A DNA stretch of 22,850 nucleotides from contig CALGAM010000215.1 of the NCBI GenBank assembly GCA_937951935.1, positions 1 through 22,850 on the forward strand, in the 5' to 3' direction. The first letter of the stretch is position 1, and every line of letters begins with the position of its first letter. Shown one piece after another: positions 10,301 to 19,200 of the stretch. This stretch comes from an uncultured Micromonospora sp. GTDB taxonomy: Bacteria > Actinomycetota > Actinomycetes > Mycobacteriales > Micromonosporaceae. The notes below the pieces were generated by a model. The model was not told where the DNA came from. It saw only the letters and a program-made list of their open reading frames with translations, and ran no database searches. A program made the translations under genes and the position numbers.

Positions 10301-10571
10301 ACGGCTGGTCGCCGAGGTCTTCGCCGAGGTGCTGGGCCGCGAGACGGTCGGCGCGGACGACGACTTCTTCGCGCTGGGCGGCACCTCGCTGCTCGCCGTC
10401 CGGGTCCTGGCCGAACTGGGCGCCACCACGGAGCTCGACATTCCACTGCGGACCCTGTTCACCCACCGCACGGTCAGTCAGCTCGCCGCGGCGGTCGAGG
10501 AGATGCTCGCCGCCGAGCTGGCGCAACTGTCCGAACAGGAGGCGAGTCGCCTCGTCGCCGAGGGAGGCTGA
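7311..10571 (+). CDS. NRPS module C-A-PCP, predicted glycine
   Basis: 1086 residues from GTG 7311, which overlaps the MbtH stop as GTGA. The C domain (about 42-470) carries LSWAQERLWFLQRF and an intact HHAVGDG at 174-180, so it should form an amide bond. The A domain (about 500-970) has YTSGSTGRPKG (A3), FYGPTETTIW (A5), YRTGDLV (A7) and SGKLDR (A10). My alignment to GrsA gives the pocket DILQIGFIWK, close to the glycine code DILQLGLIWK. The PCP has FFALGGTSL with Ser1026. There is no epimerase, methyltransferase or TE, fitting glycine and a mid-chain role. Following the PKS and MbtH genes, it probably receives the enoyl chain from the PKS ACP and adds glycine. The A-PCP linker is Pro/Ala-rich. 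In the C domain the helix after the WQRS motif is shorter and lacks the usual YW pair. Confidence 0.95.
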   Translation: MTDLSHRLARLTPQQRAALEARLLTSPPTAAPIPRRAAGAEAPLSWAQERLWFLQRFDPADTAYNLHLVERLRGPVDVALLRRALATVVARHEVLRTGMPMRDGRPVQVVEPALDVPVTVVTVEGATVTDRESRARALVDEQVNTPFDLSRAPLLRVTLLRLGEDDHLFCLVLHHAVGDGWSLGLIADEVSRGYAALLAGADPDLPELPVQYADVAAWQRSRPDDAEQARRLDRLRQRVAAPPLALPTDRPRPRVRTGAGWAATRRLGPALSAAVAELARAERATVFMTLLAAYQVLLWRHSGQRTFLVGAPMAGRDRPEFRALVGCFTDTVLLRADLAGDPTFRQLLARVRDDALQAFADQGVPLEQLITHVGADRDTSRTPLFQAMFNLQPAKTGLLALPGVTSTPWEPTVRSVKVDVELDVNQHPDELEVQVGVSAALFDAGTAQRLAAHLATLLAGAVADPDRPISRLTLLDEAERRLVLSVGADTAAPYPARRLPELVAEQAARTPDAVALVAGGQQLSYRELDRRANGLAWRLRERGVRPRTPVAVLLPRDAELVVALLAVLKAGCHYVPLEPGHPDHRLREIVTDAAVTAVLTDDPGRWPDRLTIDPGRGRPEAADAPPPAPGGPDDLAYLIYTSGSTGRPKGVRVPHRGVVNVVTDVARTLRLGPTDRFLFLTSVSFDIAALEVFAPLLTGGAVVVAPESSVHAVDRVEELVRRAGVTTVQAPPSVLEALLPRLPAGLPRVISGGEALPAGLAERLLDRVGELWNFYGPTETTIWSTRARIVPGAPVTIGVPVANTTAYVLDERWQPVPVGCPGELYLAGDGLARDYHRGPALTAERFLPDPYGARPGGRMYRTGDLVRLREDGHLEFLGRIDDQVKLGGVRIEPGEVEAALAEHPRVRRAVVVLRDDLPAGRGLVAYLDWTGDDDPAPTLRAHLRARLPEAMIPSAFVALATFPVLASGKLDRAALPAPTPAPAPAEAPSRPPRTDGERLVAEVFAEVLGRETVGADDDFFALGGTSLLAVRVLAELGATTELDIPLRTLFTHRTVSQLAAAVEEMLAAELAQLSEQEASRLVAEGG
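10562..10567 (+). promoter_or_regulatory. Ribosome binding site of the NRPS-TE-MFS gene
   Basis: GGGAGG, 11 bases before GTG 10579, within the last codons of the preceding NRPS. It supports the GTG start. The ATG at 10571 is in another frame and stops after three codons. Confidence 0.55.
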
Positions 10572-10578
10572 TGCCGAC

Positions 10579-13500
10579 GTGACCGCCGCACCCCACCTCT
10601 CCCCCGGAAACGTGACCCTGTCCGCGGACAAGCGGGAACTGCTCCGGCGGCGGCTGCGCCGGTCCGGCCCGGCGGCGCCGCGCATCCCGCGCCGGCCGGA
10701 GGACGCCGGCCCGCCCCCGCTGTCGTACGCCCAGGAGCGGCTCTGGTTCATGGAGCAGTTCGCTCCCGGCACCGGCGCGTACGCCGTACCGCTCTGTCTG
10801 CGGCTGCGGGGCGCGCTCGACGTCGAGGTGTTGCGCCGGGCCGTCACGGCGCTGACCGCCCGGCACGACGTGCTGCGGTTCCGCTTCCCGTCCGACGAGG
10901 ACGGGGTGCCCCGGGTCGAGGTCGACCCGGTCCGCCCGGTGGAGGTCGGGGTGCACGACCTGGCGTCCGCCGGGTCGCCGGAGCAGCGGGAGGAGGCCGC
11001 GCGGCGGTTCGTGGCGGCCGAGGCCGCCCGCCCCTTCGACCTGCGGACCGGTCCGCTGCTGCGGGCCACGCTGCTGCGGCTGGCCGAGGACGACCACGTG
11101 CTGCTGGTCTGTGCCCACCACACGGTCAGCGACGGGGTGTCGACCGACATCATCACCGAGGACCTCCTCGCGTTGTACGCGGCCGAGGCCGAGGGCACCG
11201 TGCCGCGGCTGCCCGAGCTGCCGGTGCGGTACGGCGACTACGCGGTGTGGCAGCGCGCCCGGGTGACGGCCGGCAACCTCGCGGCGGCCCGGGAGTACTG
11301 GCGGCGGCAGCTTTCCGGGGTGGCCCCGCTGGAGCTGCCGGTCGACCGGCCCCGTGGCGCGGAGCAGACCTTCGCCGGCGCCTCCCACCACTTCCGGGTG
11401 GACCGGGCGGTGCTGGACGGGTTGGCGCGCGTGGCCGAGGGGGTCGGCGCGACCCTGTACATGGCGCTGCTGGCCGCCTACCAGGTGCTGCTGCGGCGGC
11501 ACACCGGTCAGACCGACTTCGCCGTCGGCTCACCGGTCGCCGGGCGTCCGCTGCCGGAGCTGGAACGGCTGGTCGGCATGTTCGTCAACATGCTGCCGAT
11601 CCGGGCCGCGCTCGACGGCGACCCGACGTTCACCGAGGTGGTGGCGCGGGTCCGGGAGACCGTGCTGGACGCCTGGTCACACCAGGAACTCCCCTTCGAA
11701 CAGGTGGTCCAGGAGCTGGAGACGGTCCGCGACCCGAGTCGGTCGCCGGTGTTCCAGACCGTCCTCGTGCTGCAGCCGACACCCGCGCGGGCGCCGGACG
11801 GCGGCCCGCTCACCGTCAGCCGGTTCCCGTTCGACCTCCAGGCCACCCGGTACGACCTGGAGCTGTACGCCTTCCCGTCGTCGGACGGGCTGGAGTGCAT
11901 GTTCGTCTACAACAGCGCCCTGTTCACGCCGGAGCGGATCGGCTGGCTCGCCGGACACCTGACCACCCTGCTGGCCTCGGCGGCGGCCCGACCGGACACC
12001 CCGGTGTCCCGGCTGGACATGCTGACCGAGCGGGAGCTGGCGGAGGCCGCCCGCCGCAACGACACCGCGCAGGACCTGGGCCCGCCCACCTGCCTGCACC
12101 GGCTGGTCGCCGCGCAGGCGGCCCGGACCCCGGACGCGGTGGCGGTGCGGGACGCGCGTGGCCAGCTCAGCTACGCCGAGCTCGACCGGCGGGTCCGCCG
12201 GCTCGCCGGCACGCTCGTCGCCGCCGGCGCCCGGACCGGGGAGCTGGTCGCGGTGGTGATGGAGCGGGGCGCCGAGCAGGTGGTGGCGACGCTGGCGATC
12301 CAGTTGGCCGGAGCGGCGTACCTGCCGGTGGATCCGGACCTGCCGGATGCCCGGCGGCGGCACCTGCTGGCCCGGGGCGGCTGCCGGCTCGCGCTCACCC
12401 AGCCGTGGCTCGTCGCCGCGCTGGAGTGGCCGGAGGACGTCCGGCCGCTGGTCGTCGACGCCCGGGAACCGGAGCCGGTCGGGTCGGACGGCGAGACCGG
12501 TCCCGGCGGGGCGGAGCTCGGCGACCCGGCCGGGCCGGACGACCTCGCCTACGTCATCTTCACCTCGGGCTCGACCGGTGAGCCGAAGGGGGTGATGATC
12601 GAGCACCGGGCCGCGGTCAACACGATCCGGGACATCAACCGACGTTTCGGGGTGGGCCCCGACGACCAGGTGCTCGCCGTGTCGGCGCTCAGCTTCGACC
12701 TGTCCGTCTACGACATCTTCGGCACGCTCGCCGCCGGGGGCACGCTGGTGATGCCGGAGCCGGCGGCGGCACGGGACCCCGCGGCCTGGGCCCGCTGGGT
12801 ACGCGACCACCGGGTCACCGTCTGGGACTCGGTTCCCGCGCTGATGGAGTTGCTGGTCGAGCAGGCCGAGCAGGACGGGGCGGACCTCGGTTCGCTGCGG
12901 CTCGTGCTGCTGTCCGGCGACTGGATCCCGCTGGACCTACCGGACCGGATCCGCGCCGTGGCCCCGCAGGCCCGGGTGATCAGCCTCGGCGGCGCGACCG
13001 AGGGGTCGATCTGGTCGATCTACTACCCGATCGGCGAGGTCGACCCGCGGTGGCGGTCGATCCCGTACGGCACGCCGCTGGCGAACCAGAGCTTCCACAT
13101 CCTGGACCAGCACGGCAACCCGGTGCCGGTCGGGGTCACCGGCGAGCTGTACATCGGCGGGGTCGGGGTCGCCCGGGGTTACTGGCGGGACCCGGAGCGG
13201 ACCGCGGCCAGTTTCGTCGACCACCCGATCATCGGCGAGCGGCTGTACCGCACCGGTGACCTGGGCCGGTACCGGCCCGACGGGGTGATCGAGTTCCTGG
13301 GCCGGGCGGACAGCCAGGTGAAGATCCGCGGCTACCGGATCGAGCTGGGCGAGATCGAGGCGCACCTGGGCCGCCACCCGGACGTCGCCGAGTGCGTCGT
13401 CGCCGTCCACCGCCTGGACGGCGAGCAGGTGCTCGTCGCCTACGTCGTACCCCGCCCCGGGAGTGCGCCCGGCGCCGCCGAGCTGCGCGGGTACCTGGCG

Positions 13501-16206
13501 GCCCGGCTCGCCGGCTACATGGTGCCCCACCACTACGTGACCCTGCCGCGGCTGCCGCTGACCGGCAACGGCAAGGTGGACCGCAGGCGGCTGCCGGCCC
13601 CGGCGGCCGGCACGGCGGCCCCGGCCGGCACGGCCGGGGCGACCGGGCAGCCGCGCACCCCGACCGAGCGGCTGGTGTTGGAGGTGTTCCGGGAGGTCCT
13701 CGGCGTGCCGACGCTCGGCCCCGAGGACAGCTTCTTCGACGTCGGCGGGCACTCCATCGCGGCGATCCAGGCGGTCAGCCGGCTGCGGCGGGCGCTGCCG
13801 GGCGGGCCGGAGGCGGCACCGGCGTTCGGCGTGGCGGACCTGTTCCGCCACCCGACGGTGCGCGAGTTCGCCGCGCTGGTCGACCGGCCGGCCGACGCCG
13901 CAGCCGACACCGACTCCGACACCGGGGCCGGGATGCTGCACCGGCTCACCCCGGCCCGCGACGGCACGCCGACGGTGACGTACGTCTGTGTGCCGTACGG
14001 CGGCGGGCAGCCGATGGTCTACCAGCCGCTCGCCGACGCCCTCCCCGCGGACCGGGCGCTGTACGCGGTGTCGATCCCCGGCCACGACCCGACCCGGCCC
14101 GACGAGGTGACCGAGCCGATCGAGGTGGTCGCCGGGCGGCTGGCCGAGGAGATCACCCGGCGGGTCGCCGGGCCGCTGGTCCTGTACGGGCACTGCGGCA
14201 TCGGCGGCGCGCTCGCCGTGGAGACGGCCCGCCGCCTGGAGGCCGGCGGTCGTGCGCTGGTCGCGGTCGCCGTCGGCGGGATCTTCCCGTTCGCCCGCCC
14301 GGCGGGACGGATCGCCGGCCCGCTGTCCCGGCTGGTCCGCTACGACCGGCTCGGCGGCGACCGGGCGTACGAGACCCGGCTGCGGGCCACCGGCGGCGAC
14401 GTGGCCGGCCTCGAACCCGAGCAGGTCAAGTTCATGATCCGCAGCCTGCGCCGGGACTCCCGCCTCGCCGAGGACTACTTCACCCGGCTGTTCGCCGACG
14501 AGCCGGACCGGCTGCGGGCGCCGATCATCTCCGTGGTCGGCGAGCGGGACGTCGCGACGGACTTCTACGCCGAGCGGTTCCGCGAGTGGCACTTCCTGAC
14601 CGACCGGACCGGACTGGTCGTGCTCGACGAGGCCGGGCACTACTTCCTGCGGTACCGCGCGGACGAGCTGGCCGAGATCCTCACCCGGATTCCCGACACG
14701 GTCGCCGCCGCCACCTCGACCGCCCTGGACATGGTGACCGTGGACCGCCGCGGTGGTGGCGGCGACCGGCCGAGCTGGTGGCTGCAGTCGGTCTCGGTCG
14801 ACAGCGCCGGGGGTGTGCCGGCGCGGGCGGCCGCCGGGCCCCGGCCCGGGCTGGGACGGTTCCTCGCCGTCGCGCTGAGCCAGCTCGTCTCGTTCACCGG
14901 CACCGCGCTCACCGACTTCGCCCTGCCGCTGTGGGTGTACCTGACGACCGGCTCGCTGGCGCAGTTCGCCGTCTTCATGATGTTGGCGATCGTGCCGGGG
15001 GTCTTCGTCGCACCGCTGGTCGGCGCGGTGGTCGACCGGTCCGACCGCCGCACGGTCATGATCGTCGGCGGTTGTGCCGCCGGCGCCGTCCAGCTCGTCC
15101 TCGGGCTGCTGGTCTGGACCGACAACCTGGAGATCTGGCACACCTATCCCCTGGTGACCCTGCTGTCGGTGGCGCTCACCACGCACCGCCTCGGGTACAC
15201 CACCGCCATCCCGCAGCTCGTGCCGAAGCAGTACCTGGGGCACGCCAACGGCGTCGTCCAGATGGCCAACGGCATCGCCCAGTTCGTCGCGCCGCTGGCC
15301 GCCGCCGCGCTGCTGACCACCATCGGCCTCGACGGCATCCTGGTCTTCGACCTGGTCAGCTTCGTGGTCGGGGTCGGGGTCCTGCTCGTCACCCGGTTCC
15401 CGGCCACCATGGCGTACACGCCCCGCGAGTCGCTGGCCACCGAGATCTCCCAGGGTTTCCGGCTGTCGCTGGGCAACCGGTACTTCCGGGCGCTCATCGT
15501 CTACTTCGCCCTGCTGAACATCCTCCTCGCGCCGCTGTTGATGTCGCTGATGCCGATGGCGATGTCGATCGGGGACCTGTCGACCGCGGGCACCGTCTCG
15601 TTCATCGGCGGTGCCGGTGCCGCGGTCGGCGGCCTCGTCGTCGTGCTGTGGGGTGGACCGGCACGACGCCGGGTGCGGGGCATGCTCCTGGTGTCGCTGC
15701 TGTTCGGCGTGTTCGGCGTGGTGACCGGGACACGACCGTCGGTGCTCGCCGTCGGGCTCGGCGCGTTCGGCCTGTGGGGCACCCTGTCGGTGGTCAACGG
15801 CATCTACCTCACCGTCGTCCAGGTGAAGCTGCCGCACCGGGCCCACGGCCGGGTCATCGCGCTCAACCAGGCGGTGGCCTGGTCCACCCTGCCCCTCGGG
15901 TTCGTGGTCGTGGCGCCGCTCGGCGAGCGGCTGCTGCAGCCGATGATGGTGCCGGACGGGGCGCTCGCCCCCACCGTCGGCGCGCTCATCGGGACCGGGC
16001 CGGGCCGCGGACTGGGCCTGCTGTACGTCCTGCTCGGCGTGGCCGTCCTCGGACTGGTCCTGGCCGCGACCCGGACCCGGACGCTGCGCCGCTTCGACGA
16101 CGAGGTGCCCGACGCCGACCCGGACGACCTGGTCGGTGCCCTGACGGTGCGACAGCGGACGGCCGCAACGGCGCCGGCCGCCGATGGAGAGGGGGAGCGT
16201 CCGTGA
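10579..16206 (+). CDS. NRPS C-A-PCP-thioesterase fused to a 12-helix MFS exporter
   Basis: 1875 residues in one frame. C domain (about 47-490): LSYAQERLWFMEQF and HHTVSDG at 180-186. A domain (about 507-1000): FTSGSTGEPKG, LSGDWIP, GGATEGSIW, YRTGDLG, GNGKVDR. The pocket reads DLYDLSLIWK, the cysteine code DLYNLSLIWK with Asn to Asp at position 278; the overall motifs are also of the cysteine type. PCP: DVGGHSI, Ser1059. TE (about 1130-1380): YGHCGIGGAL puts Cys1206 at the nucleophile position, with candidate Asp1324 (VGERD) and His1354 (EAGHYF). After a Gly/Ala/Pro-rich linker, residues about 1425-1850 form an MFS domain with twelve hydrophobic segments and the loop motif VDRSDRRTVM after helix 2, resembling MefA/EntS-type drug or siderophore exporters. 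This implies a membrane-anchored terminal module that releases product beside its exporter (inference). Its stop overlaps the next start as GTGA. Confidence 0.94.
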   Translation: MTAAPHLSPGNVTLSADKRELLRRRLRRSGPAAPRIPRRPEDAGPPPLSYAQERLWFMEQFAPGTGAYAVPLCLRLRGALDVEVLRRAVTALTARHDVLRFRFPSDEDGVPRVEVDPVRPVEVGVHDLASAGSPEQREEAARRFVAAEAARPFDLRTGPLLRATLLRLAEDDHVLLVCAHHTVSDGVSTDIITEDLLALYAAEAEGTVPRLPELPVRYGDYAVWQRARVTAGNLAAAREYWRRQLSGVAPLELPVDRPRGAEQTFAGASHHFRVDRAVLDGLARVAEGVGATLYMALLAAYQVLLRRHTGQTDFAVGSPVAGRPLPELERLVGMFVNMLPIRAALDGDPTFTEVVARVRETVLDAWSHQELPFEQVVQELETVRDPSRSPVFQTVLVLQPTPARAPDGGPLTVSRFPFDLQATRYDLELYAFPSSDGLECMFVYNSALFTPERIGWLAGHLTTLLASAAARPDTPVSRLDMLTERELAEAARRNDTAQDLGPPTCLHRLVAAQAARTPDAVAVRDARGQLSYAELDRRVRRLAGTLVAAGARTGELVAVVMERGAEQVVATLAIQLAGAAYLPVDPDLPDARRRHLLARGGCRLALTQPWLVAALEWPEDVRPLVVDAREPEPVGSDGETGPGGAELGDPAGPDDLAYVIFTSGSTGEPKGVMIEHRAAVNTIRDINRRFGVGPDDQVLAVSALSFDLSVYDIFGTLAAGGTLVMPEPAAARDPAAWARWVRDHRVTVWDSVPALMELLVEQAEQDGADLGSLRLVLLSGDWIPLDLPDRIRAVAPQARVISLGGATEGSIWSIYYPIGEVDPRWRSIPYGTPLANQSFHILDQHGNPVPVGVTGELYIGGVGVARGYWRDPERTAASFVDHPIIGERLYRTGDLGRYRPDGVIEFLGRADSQVKIRGYRIELGEIEAHLGRHPDVAECVVAVHRLDGEQVLVAYVVPRPGSAPGAAELRGYLAARLAGYMVPHHYVTLPRLPLTGNGKVDRRRLPAPAAGTAAPAGTAGATGQPRTPTERLVLEVFREVLGVPTLGPEDSFFDVGGHSIAAIQAVSRLRRALPGGPEAAPAFGVADLFRHPTVREFAALVDRPADAAADTDSDTGAGMLHRLTPARDGTPTVTYVCVPYGGGQPMVYQPLADALPADRALYAVSIPGHDPTRPDEVTEPIEVVAGRLAEEITRRVAGPLVLYGHCGIGGALAVETARRLEAGGRALVAVAVGGIFPFARPAGRIAGPLSRLVRYDRLGGDRAYETRLRATGGDVAGLEPEQVKFMIRSLRRDSRLAEDYFTRLFADEPDRLRAPIISVVGERDVATDFYAERFREWHFLTDRTGLVVLDEAGHYFLRYRADELAEILTRIPDTVAAATSTALDMVTVDRRGGGGDRPSWWLQSVSVDSAGGVPARAAAGPRPGLGRFLAVALSQLVSFTGTALTDFALPLWVYLTTGSLAQFAVFMMLAIVPGVFVAPLVGAVVDRSDRRTVMIVGGCAAGAVQLVLGLLVWTDNLEIWHTYPLVTLLSVALTTHRLGYTTAIPQLVPKQYLGHANGVVQMANGIAQFVAPLAAAALLTTIGLDGILVFDLVSFVVGVGVLLVTRFPATMAYTPRESLATEISQGFRLSLGNRYFRALIVYFALLNILLAPLLMSLMPMAMSIGDLSTAGTVSFIGGAGAAVGGLVVVLWGGPARRRVRGMLLVSLLFGVFGVVTGTRPSVLAVGLGAFGLWGTLSVVNGIYLTVVQVKLPHRAHGRVIALNQAVAWSTLPLGFVVVAPLGERLLQPMMVPDGALAPTVGALIGTGPGRGLGLLYVLLGVAVLGLVLAATRTRTLRRFDDEVPDADPDDLVGALTVRQRTAATAPAADGEGERP
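16191..16197 (+). promoter_or_regulatory. Ribosome binding site of the serine NRPS gene
   Basis: GGGGGAG ends 5 bases before GTG 16203, inside the last codons of the MFS-fused NRPS. It identifies this GTG as the start although the frame stays open far upstream. Confidence 0.6.
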
Positions 16207-19200
16207 CCGTCGAACCCGACGTCTTTCCGGCCGCATCCGGACAGGAGCGGATGTGGTTCCTCGCCCGCCTGGAACCGGAGCTGGCCGTCTACAACGTCAA
16301 CCTGTGGATCCCGATCAACCCCGACTACCCCGCCGACCTGGTGCGCCGGGCGCTGGCGACGCTGGTCGGGCGGCACGAGCCGCTGCGCACCGCGTTCCGT
16401 CTCGACGGTGACGGCTCCGCGGGGACCGTCGTGCAGGTGATCCACCCCGAGGTCGAGGTGACGCTCACCGAGACGGACCTGACCGACCTGCCGGTCGCCG
16501 ACCGGGAGCCGGCCTTCCACCGGCTGGCCCGCGACGACGCGGCACGGCCGTTTCCGCTCGACCGGCCGCCGCTGTGGCGGGCCCGGCTGGTCCGGCTGGC
16601 CGACGACGACCTGCGGCTGATCTGGATCTGCGACCACACGATCTTCGACGGCGCCTCGTCGGACCCGTTCGTGACCGAGCTGTGGGAGTGCGCCGCCGCG
16701 CTCGCCGAGGGACGCCCACCGCGCCTGGTCGACCTGCCGATCCAGTACGCCGACTACGCCGTCTGGCAGCGTCGGCGCCTCACCCCCGAGCGGGTGGAGG
16801 CCGAGCTGGCGTACTGGCGCAAGGCGTTGGCCGACCTTCCCGACGACCTGGGTCTGCCGACCGACCGGCCCCGCCCGCCGGTGCGCAGCTACCGGGGCGA
16901 GGTGCACCAGTTCGCCCTCTCGGCGGAGCTGACCAGCCGGGTCGAGCAGTGGTCCCAGCGGCACAACGTCACCACGTTCATGACGCTGCTCGCCGCGTTC
17001 AAGACCCTGCTGGCCCGCTGGGCCGGGCACCCGGACATCTTCGTCGGCTGTCCGATGGCCGGCCGGGTCCGGCCCGAGCTCCAGCCGCTGATCGGCATGT
17101 TCGTCAACGCCGTCGTCGTCCGCACCGACCTGGGCGGCGACCCCACCTTCGCCGACGTCGTACGCCGGGTCCGGGCCAGCCTGCTGGAGGCGATCGAGCA
17201 CCAGGAGCTGCCCTTCGAACGCATCGTCGACGACCTGCAGCGCACCCGGGACCTGAGCCGGCCGCCCCTGTACCAGGTCGCGTTCAACCTGGTGCCCTCC
17301 GACACCCGGGGGCAGATCGCCAACGGCACGGTCAAGGTGGACCTGGCGCTGGACCTCAACATCCGGGACGGCCGGCTGCACGGCCGACTGGAGTACGCCA
17401 CCGACCTGTTCGAGGCGGCGACGGCGGAACGACTGGCCGGGATCTACGGCGTGCTGTTGGCCGCCGCCCTCGACGACCCCGAGCGGCCGATCTCGCGCCT
17501 GCCGCTGCTCACCGCCGCGCAGCGGGCCGCGGTGCTCGCCGCCGGGTACGGGGAGTCGGTGGAGCTGCCGTCCCCGGCGGTGCTCACCGACCTGTTGCGC
17601 CGGCAGGCCGAGCGGACCCCGGAGGCGGTCGCCGTGGTCGACGACGCCGGTGCCCTCCGGTACGCCGAGCTGCACGCCCGGGCCAACCGGCTGGCCCACC
17701 GCCTGCGTGCCCTGGGGGTGGGCCCGGAGACACCGGTGGCCGTCTGTGTGGAGCGCCGCCTCGAACTCCTGGTCGCGGTCGTCGCGGTGGTCAAGGCCGG
17801 CGGCGTGCTGGCCCCGCTCGACCCGGAGCACCCGGACGCCCGGCTGGCGTTCCAGCTCGCCGACTCCGGGGCCGCCGTGGTCATCACCCAGCGTGCGCTG
17901 GCGGCCCGGTTCGCCCCCGCCGCGCCGGAGTCGGCGGCACAGCCCGGCGACCCGGGCCCGGCGACACAGCCCGGCGACCCGGGCCCGGCGACACAGCCCG
18001 GCGACCCGGGCCCGGCGGAACGGCCCGGGGGGCACGACGGCCCGGTGCTGGTCCTGGTCGACGAGCCGGACGAGGGGTCGTGGCCGGAGACCGAGCCGGC
18101 GCCGGTCCTGCACCCGGACAACGCGGCGTACCTGCTCTACACCTCCGGTTCCACCGGCCGGCCCAAGGGGGTGCTCACCAGCCACCGCTCCCTGGTGAAC
18201 CGGCTCGTCTGGATGCAGCACCGGTTCGGCCTCGGCGCCGACGACGCCGTCCTGCACAAGACCTCCGCCGGGTTCGACGTGTCCCTGTGGGAGCTGTTCT
18301 GGCCCCTGGTGACCGGCGCCCGGCTGGTACTGGCCGCCCCCGGCGGGCACCGGGATCCGGCGTACCTGCGGGACGCGATCGTCCGGCACGGGGTGACCAC
18401 CGTCCACTTCGTACCGTCGATGCTGGAGCTGTTCCTGGCCACCGACGGGATCGAGGCGTGCCGGTCGCTGCGCCGGGTGATCTCCAGCGGCGAGGAGCTG
18501 ACCCGGGGCCTGGCGGAACGCTGCCACCGGCGGCTGCCCGGTACCGGGCCGCACAACCTGTACGGGCCGACCGAGGCGGCGATCGACGTCTCGGCGTGGC
18601 CGTTCGACCCGGACCAGCCGGGGCCGGTGCCGATCGGCCGCCCGGTCGCCAACACCCGGCTGCACGTCCTCGACCGGTGGCTCGAACCGGTTCCGGTCGG
18701 TTTCCCCGGCGAGCTCTACCTCGGCGGTGTCCAACTGGCCCGCGGCTACCTCGGCCGCCCCGGCCTCACCGCCGCGGCGTTCCTGCCGGACCCGCACGGG
18801 CCCGCCGGCAGCCGGCTGTACCGCACCGGCGACCGGGCCCGGCTCCGCGCCGACGGCGCGGTGGAGTACCTGGGGCGGACCGACACGCAGGTGAAGATCA
18901 ACGGGGTCCGGGTCGAACTGGGCGAGGTCGAGAGCGTGCTGGCCGGGCACGACCGGGTACGCGGCGCGGTGGCCGCGGTGCGGGACGACGCGCCCGGCGG
19001 GCGGGGCCTCGTGGTGTACGTGGACTGGGCGGGCGACCCCGCCGAGGCGTCGCCCCAGCTGCGCGAGCTGCTGGCCCGGCACCTGCCGGCCACCCTGCTG
19101 CCCCGGGCGTACGTGGTCACGTCACCGCTGCCGACGCTGCCCAGCGGCAAGGTCGACCGGTCCCGGCTGCCGGCCCCGGACGGCGCCGACCGGAGCCAGG

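Noticed and set aside
10571..10582. Tiny ATG frame overlapping the stop of the glycine NRPS
   Set aside because: Only three codons and out of frame with the next gene. It may be incidental or help re-initiation, but nothing supports a product.
1305..11198. Minus-strand open frame of 3297 codons under the PKS and NRPS genes
   Set aside because: Its translation is low-complexity Arg/Gly/Pro/Val/Gln/Asp/His-rich sequence with no domain motif. It mirrors the codon bias of the well-supported plus-strand genes, a normal shadow in very GC-rich DNA.
14640..14850. The idea that the NRPS-MFS fusion is a sequencing frameshift artefact
   Set aside because: The frame stays open with good codon bias and clear TE then MFS motifs on both sides. 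No alternative stop for TE or strong start for MFS is seen in this stretch, though only resequencing can exclude it.
17939..18019. CRISPR-like or regulatory reading of the tandem repeats
   Set aside because: The units are directly adjacent without spacers, multiples of three and in frame inside an A domain; they are coding minisatellites.
12937..19082. Long minus-strand frames under the NRPS-TE-MFS and serine NRPS genes
   Set aside because: Same low-complexity shadow composition. No ribosome site or family motif, and the opposite strand is fully explained.
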